From CAZQQU01 sp964595625 (GTDB lineage: Bacteria; Bacteroidota; Bacteroidia; Flavobacteriales; Flavobacteriaceae): 64,000 nt of DNA. The notes under the pieces were generated by a model that made no database searches, had not been told where the DNA came from, and saw only the letters and a list, made by a program, of their open reading frames with translations. The position numbers and the translations under genes were made by a program. This document shows positions 44,040 to 53,382 of the stretch, in pieces. Where the stretch lies: positions 67,686 to 131,685 of the forward strand of contig CAZQQU010000006.1 in NCBI GenBank assembly GCA_964595625.1. The letters are read 5' to 3'. Every line of letters starts with the position of its first letter. Positions within the stretch are counted from its first letter, which is position 1.

Positions 44040-45539
44040 ATGAAAAAAATTTACTTCTTTATTCTGATAGCTCTTTCCACTAGCTGGATATATTCACAAA
44101 ATGCGACTTCGTTAATCGTTAAGGAAAGCGAGGAGTACAAAGACGAAGTTGTGGCCGATGTGATTTATGTGGTACATACCGGAAATAATAATCATACTGG
44201 AGTGGTACGTGGTGCTAAAAGAGATTTGGTTTTTGATATTTTTGATGAAAATCTTTCTAAGGTTTATACCCAAGTCGTAGAAATTGATAAAAGAGAGTTA
44301 TATATAGGAGACTTGTTTTATAACAACCAACTTTTAGTGTTTACCGTATTTTCTCCTACTAAAAAAGAACGAGTATTGTATTGCCATATTTTAAATTTAG
44401 AAAGTAAATCACACCATAAAATTGAACTATTTCAAACTGAAGTGGAAAAAGACCAACCCATTTTTTCGGGAGCTAATAAACGAGAAACCAATTTTGCTTT
44501 TTCACCCAATGGAAAATATTTTGTGATTGCTACTGATAATATCAAGAAAAAAGTAAATTCTTATACTGTACGAGTATTTAATTCCGAAACCATGACCCAG
44601 GTATATGAAAAATCGTATCAGGAGCACGAAAAAAATTACTTTCGGTTTAATGATGTTTCCATTGAAGATGACGCTACGGTTTATACACTGGGAAAATTGT
44701 ATAAAGTAGGTAAATCGGACAAAAAAAAGGGGGTAGCCAATTATCAGTTTATACTGAATAAAATTCATCCGCAAAACAACACAGAAACCCTGTATATCGA
44801 TTTGGATGAGCAATTTATTAATTCACTGTCAATTAGTACATTAAATAATCAATTACACTTGTTAGGATTTTATTCCGAAAAACGTACCGGTCTGATGAAA
44901 GGGGGTTGTAACTTTATTATTAATAAAGAAAACTTCTCAATTGCGTCTAAAGAATTATACGAGCTGCCATTAGAAGTTTATGAAGGTATTTATGGCGATA
45001 AAAGAGGAGAAAGGCAAAAAGATAAGAGCAAAGAATTAAAAAACTTTACCATAGATTATGTATTAAATGACAATAAGGGCAGTACTTATATCTTGGCCGA
45101 AGAATTCTACATAACCTACAATTACATCTCCACAGGAATGGGTACAGGTTATACCACTACTACGTATCATTATGATGATCTGATTGTATTTAAATTTAAT
45201 AATTCAGGTAAATTGGAGTGGGGAAGGAGCATCTTTAAAAAAGCCAACACGCCATCGTACCATGCGTTTCTTAAAAATGACCAATTGCACATTATTTTAA
45301 ATTCCGGAAAACGATTAACCGAAAAAAATGACGGACGTACTAAAGTGTCTAAAGGATTTCTGGAAAGCTCGTCGTTATACGATATCAATTTTTCGGAAAC
45401 AGGAGAAATATCGTACGACAAAATACAAGATAATAAAGGAAATACTTTCTATCTTCCCTTTTTAGGGTCTTATGAAAATGGTCGTTTTATTATGACTAGC
45501 GATGGTAAAAGAAAAAAACAATTTATGATGTTAGAATAA
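44040..45539 (+). CDS. Secreted propeller-like protein, uncharacterised
   Basis: 499-residue exported protein starting at the ATG at 44040 (MKKIYFFILIALSTSWIYSQ, a good signal peptide); an ATG at 44016 overlapping the menA stop would add 8 residues before it. The rest is beta-rich with irregular repeated blades (for example NFAFSPNGKYFVIATD and DLIVFKFNNSGKLEWGRSIF). This suggests a beta-propeller, but no family is assigned. Position in the men cluster could be incidental. Confidence 0.75.
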   Translation: MKKIYFFILIALSTSWIYSQNATSLIVKESEEYKDEVVADVIYVVHTGNNNHTGVVRGAKRDLVFDIFDENLSKVYTQVVEIDKRELYIGDLFYNNQLLVFTVFSPTKKERVLYCHILNLESKSHHKIELFQTEVEKDQPIFSGANKRETNFAFSPNGKYFVIATDNIKKKVNSYTVRVFNSETMTQVYEKSYQEHEKNYFRFNDVSIEDDATVYTLGKLYKVGKSDKKKGVANYQFILNKIHPQNNTETLYIDLDEQFINSLSISTLNNQLHLLGFYSEKRTGLMKGGCNFIINKENFSIASKELYELPLEVYEGIYGDKRGERQKDKSKELKNFTIDYVLNDNKGSTYILAEEFYITYNYISTGMGTGYTTTTYHYDDLIVFKFNNSGKLEWGRSIFKKANTPSYHAFLKNDQLHIILNSGKRLTEKNDGRTKVSKGFLESSSLYDINFSETGEISYDKIQDNKGNTFYLPFLGSYENGRFIMTSDGKRKKQFMMLE

Positions 45540-45566
45540 AATAATAACTCTTAAGTAGAAACAAAG

Positions 45567-46247
45567 ATGAAAATAACTTATTACGGACAGAATTGCTTTT
45601 TATTAAAAATCAAAGAAAAGCATGTATTGATTGATCCCTTTATTAGTGGAAACCCTTTGTTAAATGGCCAAGTTGATATTAATACTATTCCTGCAGATTA
45701 CATACTGCTCACTCATGCCCATCAGGATCACACGCTAGACGCGGAGGCAATTGCCAAACGCACGGGAGCCGTCATTGTCAGTAATTGGGAAATTGCCACC
45801 TATTATGAAAACAAAGGGATTACCGTCCATCCAATGAATCATGGAGGAAGTTGGAATTTTGATTTCGGTCGGGTAAAATATGTACCGGCACACCACAGCA
45901 GTTCGTTTGCCGATGGAACCTACGGCGGGCAACCGGGAGGTTTTGTCATTGAAGGAGAACGCAAGAATATCTATATTGCCGGTGATACCGCACTGACCAT
46001 GGATATGAAACTTATTCCGCTTCGTACCCAACTCGATGTAGCTATTTTACCTATTGGAGATAATTTTACGATGGATGTGGAAGATGCGATCATCGCAGCC
46101 GATTTCCTAGCTTGTGATAAAATTATTGGCTGTCATTACGATACTTTCGGCTATATTGTGATTGATCACGAAGAAGCCAAACGAAAGTTTTACAACGCGG
46201 GTAAAGATTTGATGTTGTTAGAGATGGGAGAAGGAATTGAGCTGTAG
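45567..46247 (+). CDS. Metal-dependent hydrolase, MBL fold (UPF0173)
   Basis: 226-residue metallo-beta-lactamase-fold hydrolase. The zinc motif HAHQDH is at 50-55; PAHHSSSFADGTYGGQPGG, DTALTMDM and GCHYDTFG supply further ligands. The UPF0173/UlaG-like family's natural substrates are unknown. It is 27 bases downstream of the propeller-like gene. Its place in a cluster with menA, menC and menE makes thioester or lactone hydrolysis in the pathway worth testing (inference). Confidence 0.88.
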   Translation: MKITYYGQNCFLLKIKEKHVLIDPFISGNPLLNGQVDINTIPADYILLTHAHQDHTLDAEAIAKRTGAVIVSNWEIATYYENKGITVHPMNHGGSWNFDFGRVKYVPAHHSSSFADGTYGGQPGGFVIEGERKNIYIAGDTALTMDMKLIPLRTQLDVAILPIGDNFTMDVEDAIIAADFLACDKIIGCHYDTFGYIVIDHEEAKRKFYNAGKDLMLLEMGEGIEL

Positions 46248-46547
46248 TTGGTAGAATTTACGACCGGAAAAATTGAGTTATAGGTAGGAAATTAATACTA
46301 GTACATTTATACCTGATTTATTCTTTACCATCTTATCCTAACACTTCCCAAATTTTTAGTTAAGTAGATGTGTCAACAAACATCTGGGTCATCACCAATG
46401 ATTTTATAAAATGGAAAGGGTAAATGGGAACAAATTTTAACTAGGTGGGTACGCTGAATTTTAGTGTGGCTGGTGGAAATAATACTCGGGACTATCCATT
46501 TTCCTACTTCTTAAGTCTCTCATTTAAAATATCTTCAATCAGGCAGT
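46248..46547. other. Gene-free gap upstream of menC
   Basis: 300 bases without a supported gene on either strand. It holds only a weak 6-base inverted repeat (AGATGT at 46366-46371 / ACATCT at 46380-46385). No promoter consensus, terminator or RNA was recognised. It may be leader sequence or the remains of a lost gene. Confidence 0.5.
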
Positions 46548-47570
46548 ATGAAAGCAACTTATAGAAAACATATTTTAGAATTCAAACGTCCGGGAGGAAC
46601 TTCCCGAGGAGTTTTACATACCAAGGAAACCTGGTTACTTGAAATTTCTACCGATCAGCACCAGGCAGTAGGAGAGTGTGGCTTGTTTCGGGGGTTAAGT
46701 GTTGACGATAGACCCGATTATGAAGAAAAGCTGCAATGGGTTTGTCAAAATATTCACTTAGGCCCCCAAAAATTAATAGAAAATTTGGTAGAATTTCCTT
46801 CCATCCAACTCGGGGTGGAATCCGCTTTTGCGACATTGCAAACCGGTATGCCTTGGCTTTTATTTCCAAGTAATTTTACCGAAGGCAATCAGGGTATAAC
46901 TACCAATGGATTAATTTGGATGGGAAGCCCCGAATATATAAAAGCACAAATTGAGGAAAAAATAGCACTCGGCTTTCGATGTATTAAAATGAAAATTGGG
47001 GCTATGGATTTTGAAAGCGAATTGGCTATTTTAAAATACCTACGAAATGAATTCTCTTCCAGCGATATCGAACTTCGCGTGGATGCTAACGGTGCTTTTC
47101 AACCCCAGGAAGCCCTCGAAAAACTCAAACGACTTTCGGAATATCAAATTCATTCTATCGAGCAACCCATCCAAGCGGGTCAGTGGGAACTCATGGCGGC
47201 TTTGTGTGAGCATTCGCCCATAGATATCGCTCTCGACGAGGAATTGATTGGGATTTTGGATAGTAACCAAAAAAAGAAATTACTCGAAACTATTTCAGCA
47301 CAATATATTATCCTAAAACCCAGTTTGGTAGGAGGCTTTGCAGCGTGTGATCAATGGATTCAATGGGCTGAAGAGAAAGGCTGTGGTTGGTGGATTACTT
47401 CGGCTTTAGAAAGTAATATCGGTTTAAATGCTATTGCACAATTTACCTTTACAAAAAATAGTAAATTGCCCCAGGGTTTGGGAACCGGTAGTCTGTTTGT
47501 CAATAACTTTGATTCTCCTCTCGAGATACGTGGCGAACAACTGTGGTTTCAACCTAAATTTAGTCAATAA
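46548..47570 (+). CDS. menC: o-Succinylbenzoate synthase (MenC-type enolase superfamily)
   Basis: Enolase-superfamily dehydratase, 340 residues, that turns SHCHC into o-succinylbenzoate in menaquinone synthesis. Catalytic elements in order: KMKIG (Lys base), RVDANGAF (Asp metal ligand), SIEQP (Glu), LDEE (Asp/Glu) and LKPSLVGG (second Lys). The N-terminal capping domain includes GECGLFRGLSVDDR. Family-wide similarity to muconate cycloisomerases and dipeptide epimerases exists, but menA and menE nearby support MenC. Confidence 0.88.
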   Translation: MKATYRKHILEFKRPGGTSRGVLHTKETWLLEISTDQHQAVGECGLFRGLSVDDRPDYEEKLQWVCQNIHLGPQKLIENLVEFPSIQLGVESAFATLQTGMPWLLFPSNFTEGNQGITTNGLIWMGSPEYIKAQIEEKIALGFRCIKMKIGAMDFESELAILKYLRNEFSSSDIELRVDANGAFQPQEALEKLKRLSEYQIHSIEQPIQAGQWELMAALCEHSPIDIALDEELIGILDSNQKKKLLETISAQYIILKPSLVGGFAACDQWIQWAEEKGCGWWITSALESNIGLNAIAQFTFTKNSKLPQGLGTGSLFVNNFDSPLEIRGEQLWFQPKFSQ

Positions 47571-47587
47571 CTTATCTATTTAATCGT

Positions 47588-48517
47588 ATGAATTTTATAC
47601 AACAAGCTTATAAAGGAAAGACAGAAACCTGGATGTTTATACTAACAGCCCTCTTGGTTTCAGGTATTTTTATTATCAATTTTATAATGTTTTTGGTCCT
47701 TCCTGAGGATTTTTTCGAATTGGCTATTGAACAAATGAAATCCACACCGCCCAACGAGACCTTAGTCATGAACTTACTGCCCTTTGCTATATTGTTGGCT
47801 TTGCTCTTTATCCTTGTCAAGTTCTTGCACAAACGCAGCATTACTACCTTGACCACCGCTCGCAGAAAAATTGATTGGGGTCGGTTTTTCTTTTCCTTTG
47901 GATTAATCGTGGTTTTTATTGTAGGTTCCTTTTGGGTTTCGTACACCATCGACCCTTCTCAAGTAGAGTTGCAGTTTGACTTAAATAAATTTTTAGTTCT
48001 TTTAATTATCAGTCTGTTGCTTTTTCCGTTTCAAATTGGCTTGGAAGAATACCTGTTTCGAGGGTATTTTATGCAACATATTGGTATTATTGTCAAAAAT
48101 AAGTGGTTCCCCCTACTCATTACTTCGGTGTTGTTTGGTATAGCACATAGCGCCAATCCAGAAGTCGCCGAGATGGGTTATATCACTATGGTATTCTACA
48201 TAGGAACCGGGTTGATGTTAGGAATTATGACTTTGATGGACGACGGACTGGAATTGGCTTTGGGTTTCCATTTGGGAAATAACCTGATGGCGGCTTTACT
48301 CGTTACTTCCGATTGGTCGGCCTTGCAGACCGATGCCATTTTTAAATACACTGCTGAGGCACCCGAAAGCACCTTCTTGGAAATCATGCTTCCGGTATTT
48401 GTGGTCTATCCGATTATGTTGTTTATTTTTTCTAAAAAATACGGTTGGACACAGTGGGGTGATAAATTGTTCGGTCGGGTTGAAAAACCGGAATTAATTA
48501 CTAACAATCAAGAATAA
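47588..48517 (+). CDS. CPBP family intramembrane metalloprotease
   Basis: 309-residue membrane protein of the CPBP (CAAX protease and bacteriocin-processing, Abi) family. The catalytic motifs are EEYLFRG (with an FxxR pair), FGIAHSANPE and HLGNNLMAAL, so the Glu-Glu-Arg, His and His/Asn ligands are intact. About eight helices. It sits between menC (17 bases upstream) and menE (5 bases downstream), so it is cotranscribed with menaquinone genes. Its substrate is unknown. Confidence 0.9.
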   Translation: MNFIQQAYKGKTETWMFILTALLVSGIFIINFIMFLVLPEDFFELAIEQMKSTPPNETLVMNLLPFAILLALLFILVKFLHKRSITTLTTARRKIDWGRFFFSFGLIVVFIVGSFWVSYTIDPSQVELQFDLNKFLVLLIISLLLFPFQIGLEEYLFRGYFMQHIGIIVKNKWFPLLITSVLFGIAHSANPEVAEMGYITMVFYIGTGLMLGIMTLMDDGLELALGFHLGNNLMAALLVTSDWSALQTDAIFKYTAEAPESTFLEIMLPVFVVYPIMLFIFSKKYGWTQWGDKLFGRVEKPELITNNQE

Positions 48518-48521
48518 TCCA

Positions 48522-49577
48522 ATGCATCCTTGGCAACATATCCACCCCGATTTTCAACTGTCGGGCAAAGCTATGTCCTTGGACGAACTCAGGCAGGAAG
48601 CTCGTATTTTAGCGAGTTCCAAAGAAGTTGAAGACCAACACCGAGGTCAATTTTTACTGCAGTGGTTGGACGATCAACTTACTGTTTCGGTACCTACCTC
48701 TGGATCTACTGGTATTCCAAAATCAATTGAATTAGATAAGTTGCAGATGATGGCCAGTGCCCGGGCTACTATTTCTTATTTTGATTTACCTCCAAAAACG
48801 ACCGCTTTGTTGTGTTTATCAACAGCTTTTATAGCCGGAAAAATGATGTGGGTTCGCGCTTTGTTAGGGGGGTGGAATTTGGATGTGGGGGAGATTTCGT
48901 CGGATCCGCTTTCGCGAAAGCAAAACAAATATCAATTTGCAGCGATGGTACCTTATCAAGTAACACAGTCTTTGACCCGCTTGCAGCAAGTGGATAAATT
49001 AATCATTGGCGGGGCAGCTGTAACTGCTGATCTCGAACAGCAGTTGCAAAGCAACCCATGTGAGTGTTATGCTACTTATGGAATGACAGAAACCATTACG
49101 CATGTGGCGGTTAAAAAGCTTAATCGTACGGGAAATACAAACTCGGTGTATGAAGCCTTGCCCGGCGTTCGGTTTTCTCAAGATAATCGGGGTTGTTTGG
49201 TGATTGATGCCCCAGCCGTGTCAACTCAGCAGGTGGTCACCAACGATGTGGTACATTTATTTTCCGAAAGTCAGTTTGAGTGGTTGGGAAGAGCTGATTT
49301 TGTCATCAATAGTGGTGGAGTTAAAATCCATCCCGAACAGCTAGAAAAAAAACTATCGACCACCCTTTCCGTTCCTTTTTTTATTACCGGCGTAACCGAT
49401 TCTACCTGGGGTGAAAAAGTAGTTTTAGTGGTAGAAAGTAGTCGGGAATTACCGCTCGATTTCTCTCACTTAAAACAATACGAAATTCCGAAAGAAATTC
49501 ACTATGTTCCAGCCTTTGTATATACGGGCAGTGGAAAAATTAACCGGAAGGCGACCCTGAGCAAAATTGGGGATTAA
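48522..49577 (+). CDS. menE: o-Succinylbenzoate-CoA ligase (short MenE)
   Basis: AMP-binding acyl-CoA synthetase of 351 residues, about 100 shorter than most MenE proteins, with a reduced N-terminal part. The phosphate loop is PTSGSTGIPKSIEL, the adenine motif YATYGMTETITHVAV, hinge region WLGRADFVINSGGVKI, and the C-terminal catalytic Lys lies in GSGKINRKA. Context with menC supports o-succinylbenzoyl-CoA formation rather than another acyl acceptor. Convergent with the carboxylase gene. Confidence 0.87.
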   Translation: MHPWQHIHPDFQLSGKAMSLDELRQEARILASSKEVEDQHRGQFLLQWLDDQLTVSVPTSGSTGIPKSIELDKLQMMASARATISYFDLPPKTTALLCLSTAFIAGKMMWVRALLGGWNLDVGEISSDPLSRKQNKYQFAAMVPYQVTQSLTRLQQVDKLIIGGAAVTADLEQQLQSNPCECYATYGMTETITHVAVKKLNRTGNTNSVYEALPGVRFSQDNRGCLVIDAPAVSTQQVVTNDVVHLFSESQFEWLGRADFVINSGGVKIHPEQLEKKLSTTLSVPFFITGVTDSTWGEKVVLVVESSRELPLDFSHLKQYEIPKEIHYVPAFVYTGSGKINRKATLSKIGD

Positions 49578-49580
49578 GTA

Positions 49581-51224
49581 TTACACTTGCAATACACCCA
49601 TATTAAAAGTTTTCTCAATCGGAGCGTGATCAGCAGCTTCTATGCCCATACTTATCCAGGTACGGGTATCTAGGGGGTCTATTATAGCATCGGTCCACAA
49701 ACGGGCAGCAGCATAATAAGGCGAAATCTGTTGGTCGTAACGGGATTTGATTTTGTTGTACAATTCTTCTTCTACTTCCGGGGTAATTTGTTGCCCTTGT
49801 TTTTCTAGCGATGCTTTTTCAATCTGTAGTAACACCTTGGCAGCACTGTTACCACTCATCACCGCTAACTCGGCACTAGGCCAAGCGACAATCAAGCGTG
49901 GATCGTAAGCTTTTCCGCACATTGCATAATTTCCAGCTCCGTAGGAGTTGCCAACTATGATAGTAAATTTGGGTACGACACTATTACTCACTGCATTGAC
50001 CATTTTAGCACCATCTTTAATAATACCACCATGTTCACTCTTACTACCTACCATAAATCCGGTTACATCTTGGATAAATACCAGGGGTATTTTCTTTTGA
50101 TTACAATTGGCAATAAATCGAGTGGCTTTATCGGCACTATCACTGTAAATTACTCCGCCAAACTGCATTTCAGAAGGTTTGGTCTTGGCACCCGTAGATT
50201 TTACGACCTTTCGTTGATTGGCAACTATTCCCACTGCCCAACCGTCAATTCGAGCATAAGCAGTGATGATGGTTTTGCCGTATCCTGCTTTGTATTCCTC
50301 AAATTCTGAATTATCCACCAAGCGTTTAATAATTTCATACATATCGTATTGATCTACTCGGGTTCGGGGCAAGATACCAAAGATTTCTTCAGGGTTTTCG
50401 GCCGGTTTTTGAGGTTTGATTCGGTTAAAACCTGCCCGGTGGTAATCTCCTATTTTATCAACAATATTTTTTATTTTATCCAGCGCATCTTGATCATTTT
50501 TAGCTTTGTAATCGGTTACCCCACTTATTTCAGAGTGGGTGGTAGCACCCCCTAAAATTTCGTTATCAATTTCCTCTCCTATGGCTGCTTTAACTAAATA
50601 GCTGCCCGCCAAGAAGATACTTCCGGTTTTGTCAACTATCAGTGCCTCGTCACTCATTATTGGAAGATAGGCTCCTCCGGCAACACAACTGCCCATCACT
50701 GCGGCAATTTGAGTGATGCCCATACTGCTCATAATGGCATTGTTACGAAAAATGCGTCCAAAGTGTTCTTTGTCCGGAAAAATTTCGTCCTGCATAGGTA
50801 AATAAACACCGGCACTGTCTACCAAATAGATAATCGGTAAGCGATTTTCAATGGCAATTTCTTGCGCCCGTAAATTTTTCTTTCCGGTAATTGGAAACCA
50901 AGCACCTGCTTTTACTGTGGCGTCATTGGCCACGACTATACATTGACGCCCACGGATATATCCAATTTTTACTACTACACCACCACTGGGACAACCACCG
51001 TGTTCGGCATACATATCTTCCCCGGCAAAAGCCCCGATTTCTATACTGGGTTTGTTGTCGTCTAATAAATATTTGATGCGTTCCCGAGCCGTCATTTTGC
51101 CTTTGGCATGATGTTTTTCAATGCTCTTAACGCCACCGCCTTGTTTGACTTTAGCTAATCTTTTCTTTAAATCTGAAAGTTGTAGTCGGTTGTAATCTTC
51201 GTTTTTGTTGAAGTTAATATCCAT
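49581..51224 (-). CDS. Acyl-CoA carboxylase beta subunit (methylcrotonyl-CoA carboxylase-like)
   Basis: Carboxyltransferase subunit of a biotin-dependent acyl-CoA carboxylase, 547 residues from the ATG at 51224 (MDINFNKNEDYNRL). The open frame to 51272 adds 16 residues of doubtful value. Signatures are HHAKGKMTARERI, VVANDATVKAGAWFPITGKK, GRIFRNNAIMSSMGITQIAAVMGSCVAGGAYLP, and VTGFMVGS. The ordering and length favour methylcrotonyl-CoA carboxylase (leucine breakdown) over propionyl-CoA carboxylase, but the biotin subunit is not in the window to confirm. Single gene, convergent with menE. Confidence 0.9.
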   Translation of the reverse strand: MDINFNKNEDYNRLQLSDLKKRLAKVKQGGGVKSIEKHHAKGKMTARERIKYLLDDNKPSIEIGAFAGEDMYAEHGGCPSGGVVVKIGYIRGRQCIVVANDATVKAGAWFPITGKKNLRAQEIAIENRLPIIYLVDSAGVYLPMQDEIFPDKEHFGRIFRNNAIMSSMGITQIAAVMGSCVAGGAYLPIMSDEALIVDKTGSIFLAGSYLVKAAIGEEIDNEILGGATTHSEISGVTDYKAKNDQDALDKIKNIVDKIGDYHRAGFNRIKPQKPAENPEEIFGILPRTRVDQYDMYEIIKRLVDNSEFEEYKAGYGKTIITAYARIDGWAVGIVANQRKVVKSTGAKTKPSEMQFGGVIYSDSADKATRFIANCNQKKIPLVFIQDVTGFMVGSKSEHGGIIKDGAKMVNAVSNSVVPKFTIIVGNSYGAGNYAMCGKAYDPRLIVAWPSAELAVMSGNSAAKVLLQIEKASLEKQGQQITPEVEEELYNKIKSRYDQQISPYYAAARLWTDAIIDPLDTRTWISMGIEAADHAPIEKTFNMGVLQV

Positions 51225-51310
51225 ACCTGAATTTATTTGGGCTAAAATACAAAATGGAGTTGATGCAACCAATATTTTCTAGTGCTAGTCATGGAGATTG
51301 ACTTGTTTAT

Positions 51311-51337
51311 TTGATTGTTTTTGTGAGTTTAAATTTG
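51311..51337 (+). promoter_or_regulatory. Promoter for the small membrane protein gene
   Basis: TTG (51311-51313) followed after 16 bases by TAAATTTG (51330-51337), a perfect TAnnTTTG. Predicted transcript start near 51344, 36 bases before the ATG at 51380. Confidence 0.5.
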
Positions 51338-51379
51338 GATATTTGCTATTCTATTTACAACTAATTTAATCGAATACGC

Positions 51380-51565
51380 ATGGCAATGATGAACAAAAAT
51401 ACCGTTTTGGCCTGGGCTACCTTTATCATGACTATTATGGGTCTTCTTCTTATTGGATTGGGAATCTTTAGGTACACGGAGGTAGCTGGCTGGGGATTCG
51501 GGGCTACCGGAGTGGGATTTTTAGCAGTTGCATGGGTGTTTAACGCCCTGAAAGGACGGGTCTAG
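51380..51565 (+). CDS. Small two-helix membrane protein
   Basis: 61-residue protein with two hydrophobic helices (about 11-30 and 37-55) and a short basic end (NALKGRV). The start is MAMMNKN; the second or third Met could also be used. It resembles the small membrane protein family named after Gramella CAL67264 (recalled from memory, not confirmed). It has its own promoter and lies 65 bases upstream of ettA, so it may be cotranscribed with it. Function unknown. Confidence 0.7.
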   Translation: MAMMNKNTVLAWATFIMTIMGLLLIGLGIFRYTEVAGWGFGATGVGFLAVAWVFNALKGRV

Positions 51566-51630
51566 ACCTAAGATTTCTATATTTTTCTTAAAGCAAATTT
51601 TCGGAGTATCAATTTTTAACTTGTAGTACT

Positions 51631-53322
51631 ATGTCTGATGACAAAAAAGTAATTTTTTCTATGTCCGGTGTGACCAAAACCTATGCTGGCGCTCAAACAC
51701 CGGTTTTAAAAAACATTTATCTAAGTTTCTTTTACGGAGCTAAAATTGGGATTTTAGGTCTCAATGGTTCCGGAAAATCTACCCTATTGCGAATTATTGC
51801 TGGCGTAGAGAAAAACTTTCAAGGCAATGTTGTTTTCTCACCGGGCTATACGGTGGGATATTTAGAGCAAGAACCGCAGTTGGATGACGAAAAGACGGTT
51901 TTGGAAGTGGTGCGGGAAGGAGCAGCTGAAACGGTAGCTATCTTGGAAGAATACCACAAAATCAACGATATGTTTGGTTTGGAGGAAGTCTATTCTGATC
52001 CCGATAAAATGGAGAAACTGATGAATCGTCAGGCAGTACTTCAAGATCAAATTGATGCTTCCAATGCCTGGGAATTAGATACCAAACTTGAAATCGCCAT
52101 GGATGCGCTTCGCACTCCGGAAGGAGATAAAAAAATCGGTTTGCTCTCGGGGGGAGAAAGAAGACGAGTGGCTCTGTGTCGTTTGTTACTTCAAGAACCC
52201 GATGTGTTATTACTGGATGAGCCTACCAACCATTTAGATGCTGAAAGTGTTCATTGGTTAGAACAGCATTTGTCGCAATACAAAGGCACCGTAATTGCTG
52301 TAACTCACGACCGCTACTTTTTAGATAATATAGCCGGGTGGATTTTAGAATTAGATCGGGGGGAAGGTATCCCTTGGAAAGGGAATTATTCCTCTTGGTT
52401 GGACCAAAAATCCAAGCGTTTGGCTCAAGAACAAAAGCAAGCTAGTAAACGTCAAAAAACCTTAGAACGGGAATTAGAATGGGTACGCATGGCACCTAAA
52501 GGACGTCAAGCCAAGCAAAAGGCCCGTTTACAGAATTATGAAAAATTAATCAGCCAAGACCAAAAACAATTGGACGACAAGCTGGAAATTTATATTCCTA
52601 ACGGACCCCGTTTAGGAACCAATGTGATTGAAGCAGTCGGAGTGAGTAAAGGCTACGACGATCGGTTGCTTTATGAAAATCTCAATTTTAAATTACCTCA
52701 AGCAGGTATCGTAGGTGTGATCGGTCCCAACGGAGCCGGGAAAACCACAATTTTTAAAATGATCATGGGAGAAATTCAACCCGATAAAGGGGAGTTTCTC
52801 ATTGGTGAAACCGTAAAGATTGCTTATGTAGATCAAACCCACTCACAAATTGATCCTGACAAAACCATTTGGGAAAACTTTAGTGGTGGCCAAGAATTGA
52901 TTTTAATGGGAGGACGTCAAGTTAATTCGCGTGCGTATTTGAGTCGGTTCAATTTTAGCGGAAGCGAACAAAACAAAAAAGTTTCTGCATTGTCAGGTGG
53001 TGAAAGAAACCGTTTGCATTTGGCTATGACGCTTAAGGAGGAAGGAAATGTCCTCTTGTTAGACGAACCTACTAACGATTTGGACGTCAACACCCTTCGG
53101 GCCTTAGAAGAAGGTCTTGAAAACTTTGCCGGTTGTGCTGTAGTCATTTCTCACGATCGTTGGTTTTTAGACCGGATTTGTACTCATATACTTGCTTTTG
53201 AAGGAGATTCTCAAGTGTATTTCTTTGAAGGTAGTTTTAGTGATTACGAAGAAAATAAAAGAAAGCGTCTGGGTGGAGATTTACTTCCCAAACGTATTAA
53301 ATACAAAAAGTTAGTTCGCTAA
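51631..53322 (+). CDS. ettA: Energy-dependent translational throttle protein EttA
   Basis: ABC-F ATPase of 563 residues that binds the ribosomal E site and gates elongation by ATP/ADP ratio. Two ATPase domains: Walker A GLNGSGKST and GPNGAGKTT, signatures LSGGERRRVALC and LSGGERNRLHLA, Walker B LLLDEPTNHLD and LLLDEPTNDLD. The P-site-tRNA-interacting linker follows domain 1, with the helical WLDQKSKRLAQEQKQ region. The typical C-terminal block HILAFEGDSQVYFFEG is present. No membrane segments. A strong bidirectional terminator follows. Confidence 0.95.
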   Translation: MSDDKKVIFSMSGVTKTYAGAQTPVLKNIYLSFFYGAKIGILGLNGSGKSTLLRIIAGVEKNFQGNVVFSPGYTVGYLEQEPQLDDEKTVLEVVREGAAETVAILEEYHKINDMFGLEEVYSDPDKMEKLMNRQAVLQDQIDASNAWELDTKLEIAMDALRTPEGDKKIGLLSGGERRRVALCRLLLQEPDVLLLDEPTNHLDAESVHWLEQHLSQYKGTVIAVTHDRYFLDNIAGWILELDRGEGIPWKGNYSSWLDQKSKRLAQEQKQASKRQKTLERELEWVRMAPKGRQAKQKARLQNYEKLISQDQKQLDDKLEIYIPNGPRLGTNVIEAVGVSKGYDDRLLYENLNFKLPQAGIVGVIGPNGAGKTTIFKMIMGEIQPDKGEFLIGETVKIAYVDQTHSQIDPDKTIWENFSGGQELILMGGRQVNSRAYLSRFNFSGSEQNKKVSALSGGERNRLHLAMTLKEEGNVLLLDEPTNDLDVNTLRALEEGLENFAGCAVVISHDRWFLDRICTHILAFEGDSQVYFFEGSFSDYEENKRKRLGGDLLPKRIKYKKLVR

Positions 53323-53336
53323 GTAATTGGATTAAT

Positions 53337-53369
53337 AAAAAAAAGCCGCTGTTCAAAGCGGCTTTTTTT
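53337..53369. terminator. Bidirectional Rho-independent terminator
   Basis: A 10-base stem (AAAAGCCGCT / AGCGGCTTTT) with a 6-base loop, flanked by eight A before and seven T after. It lies between ettA and the convergent S9 peptidase gene and serves both. Confidence 0.9.
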
Positions 53370-53382
53370 GGGTATATTATTT

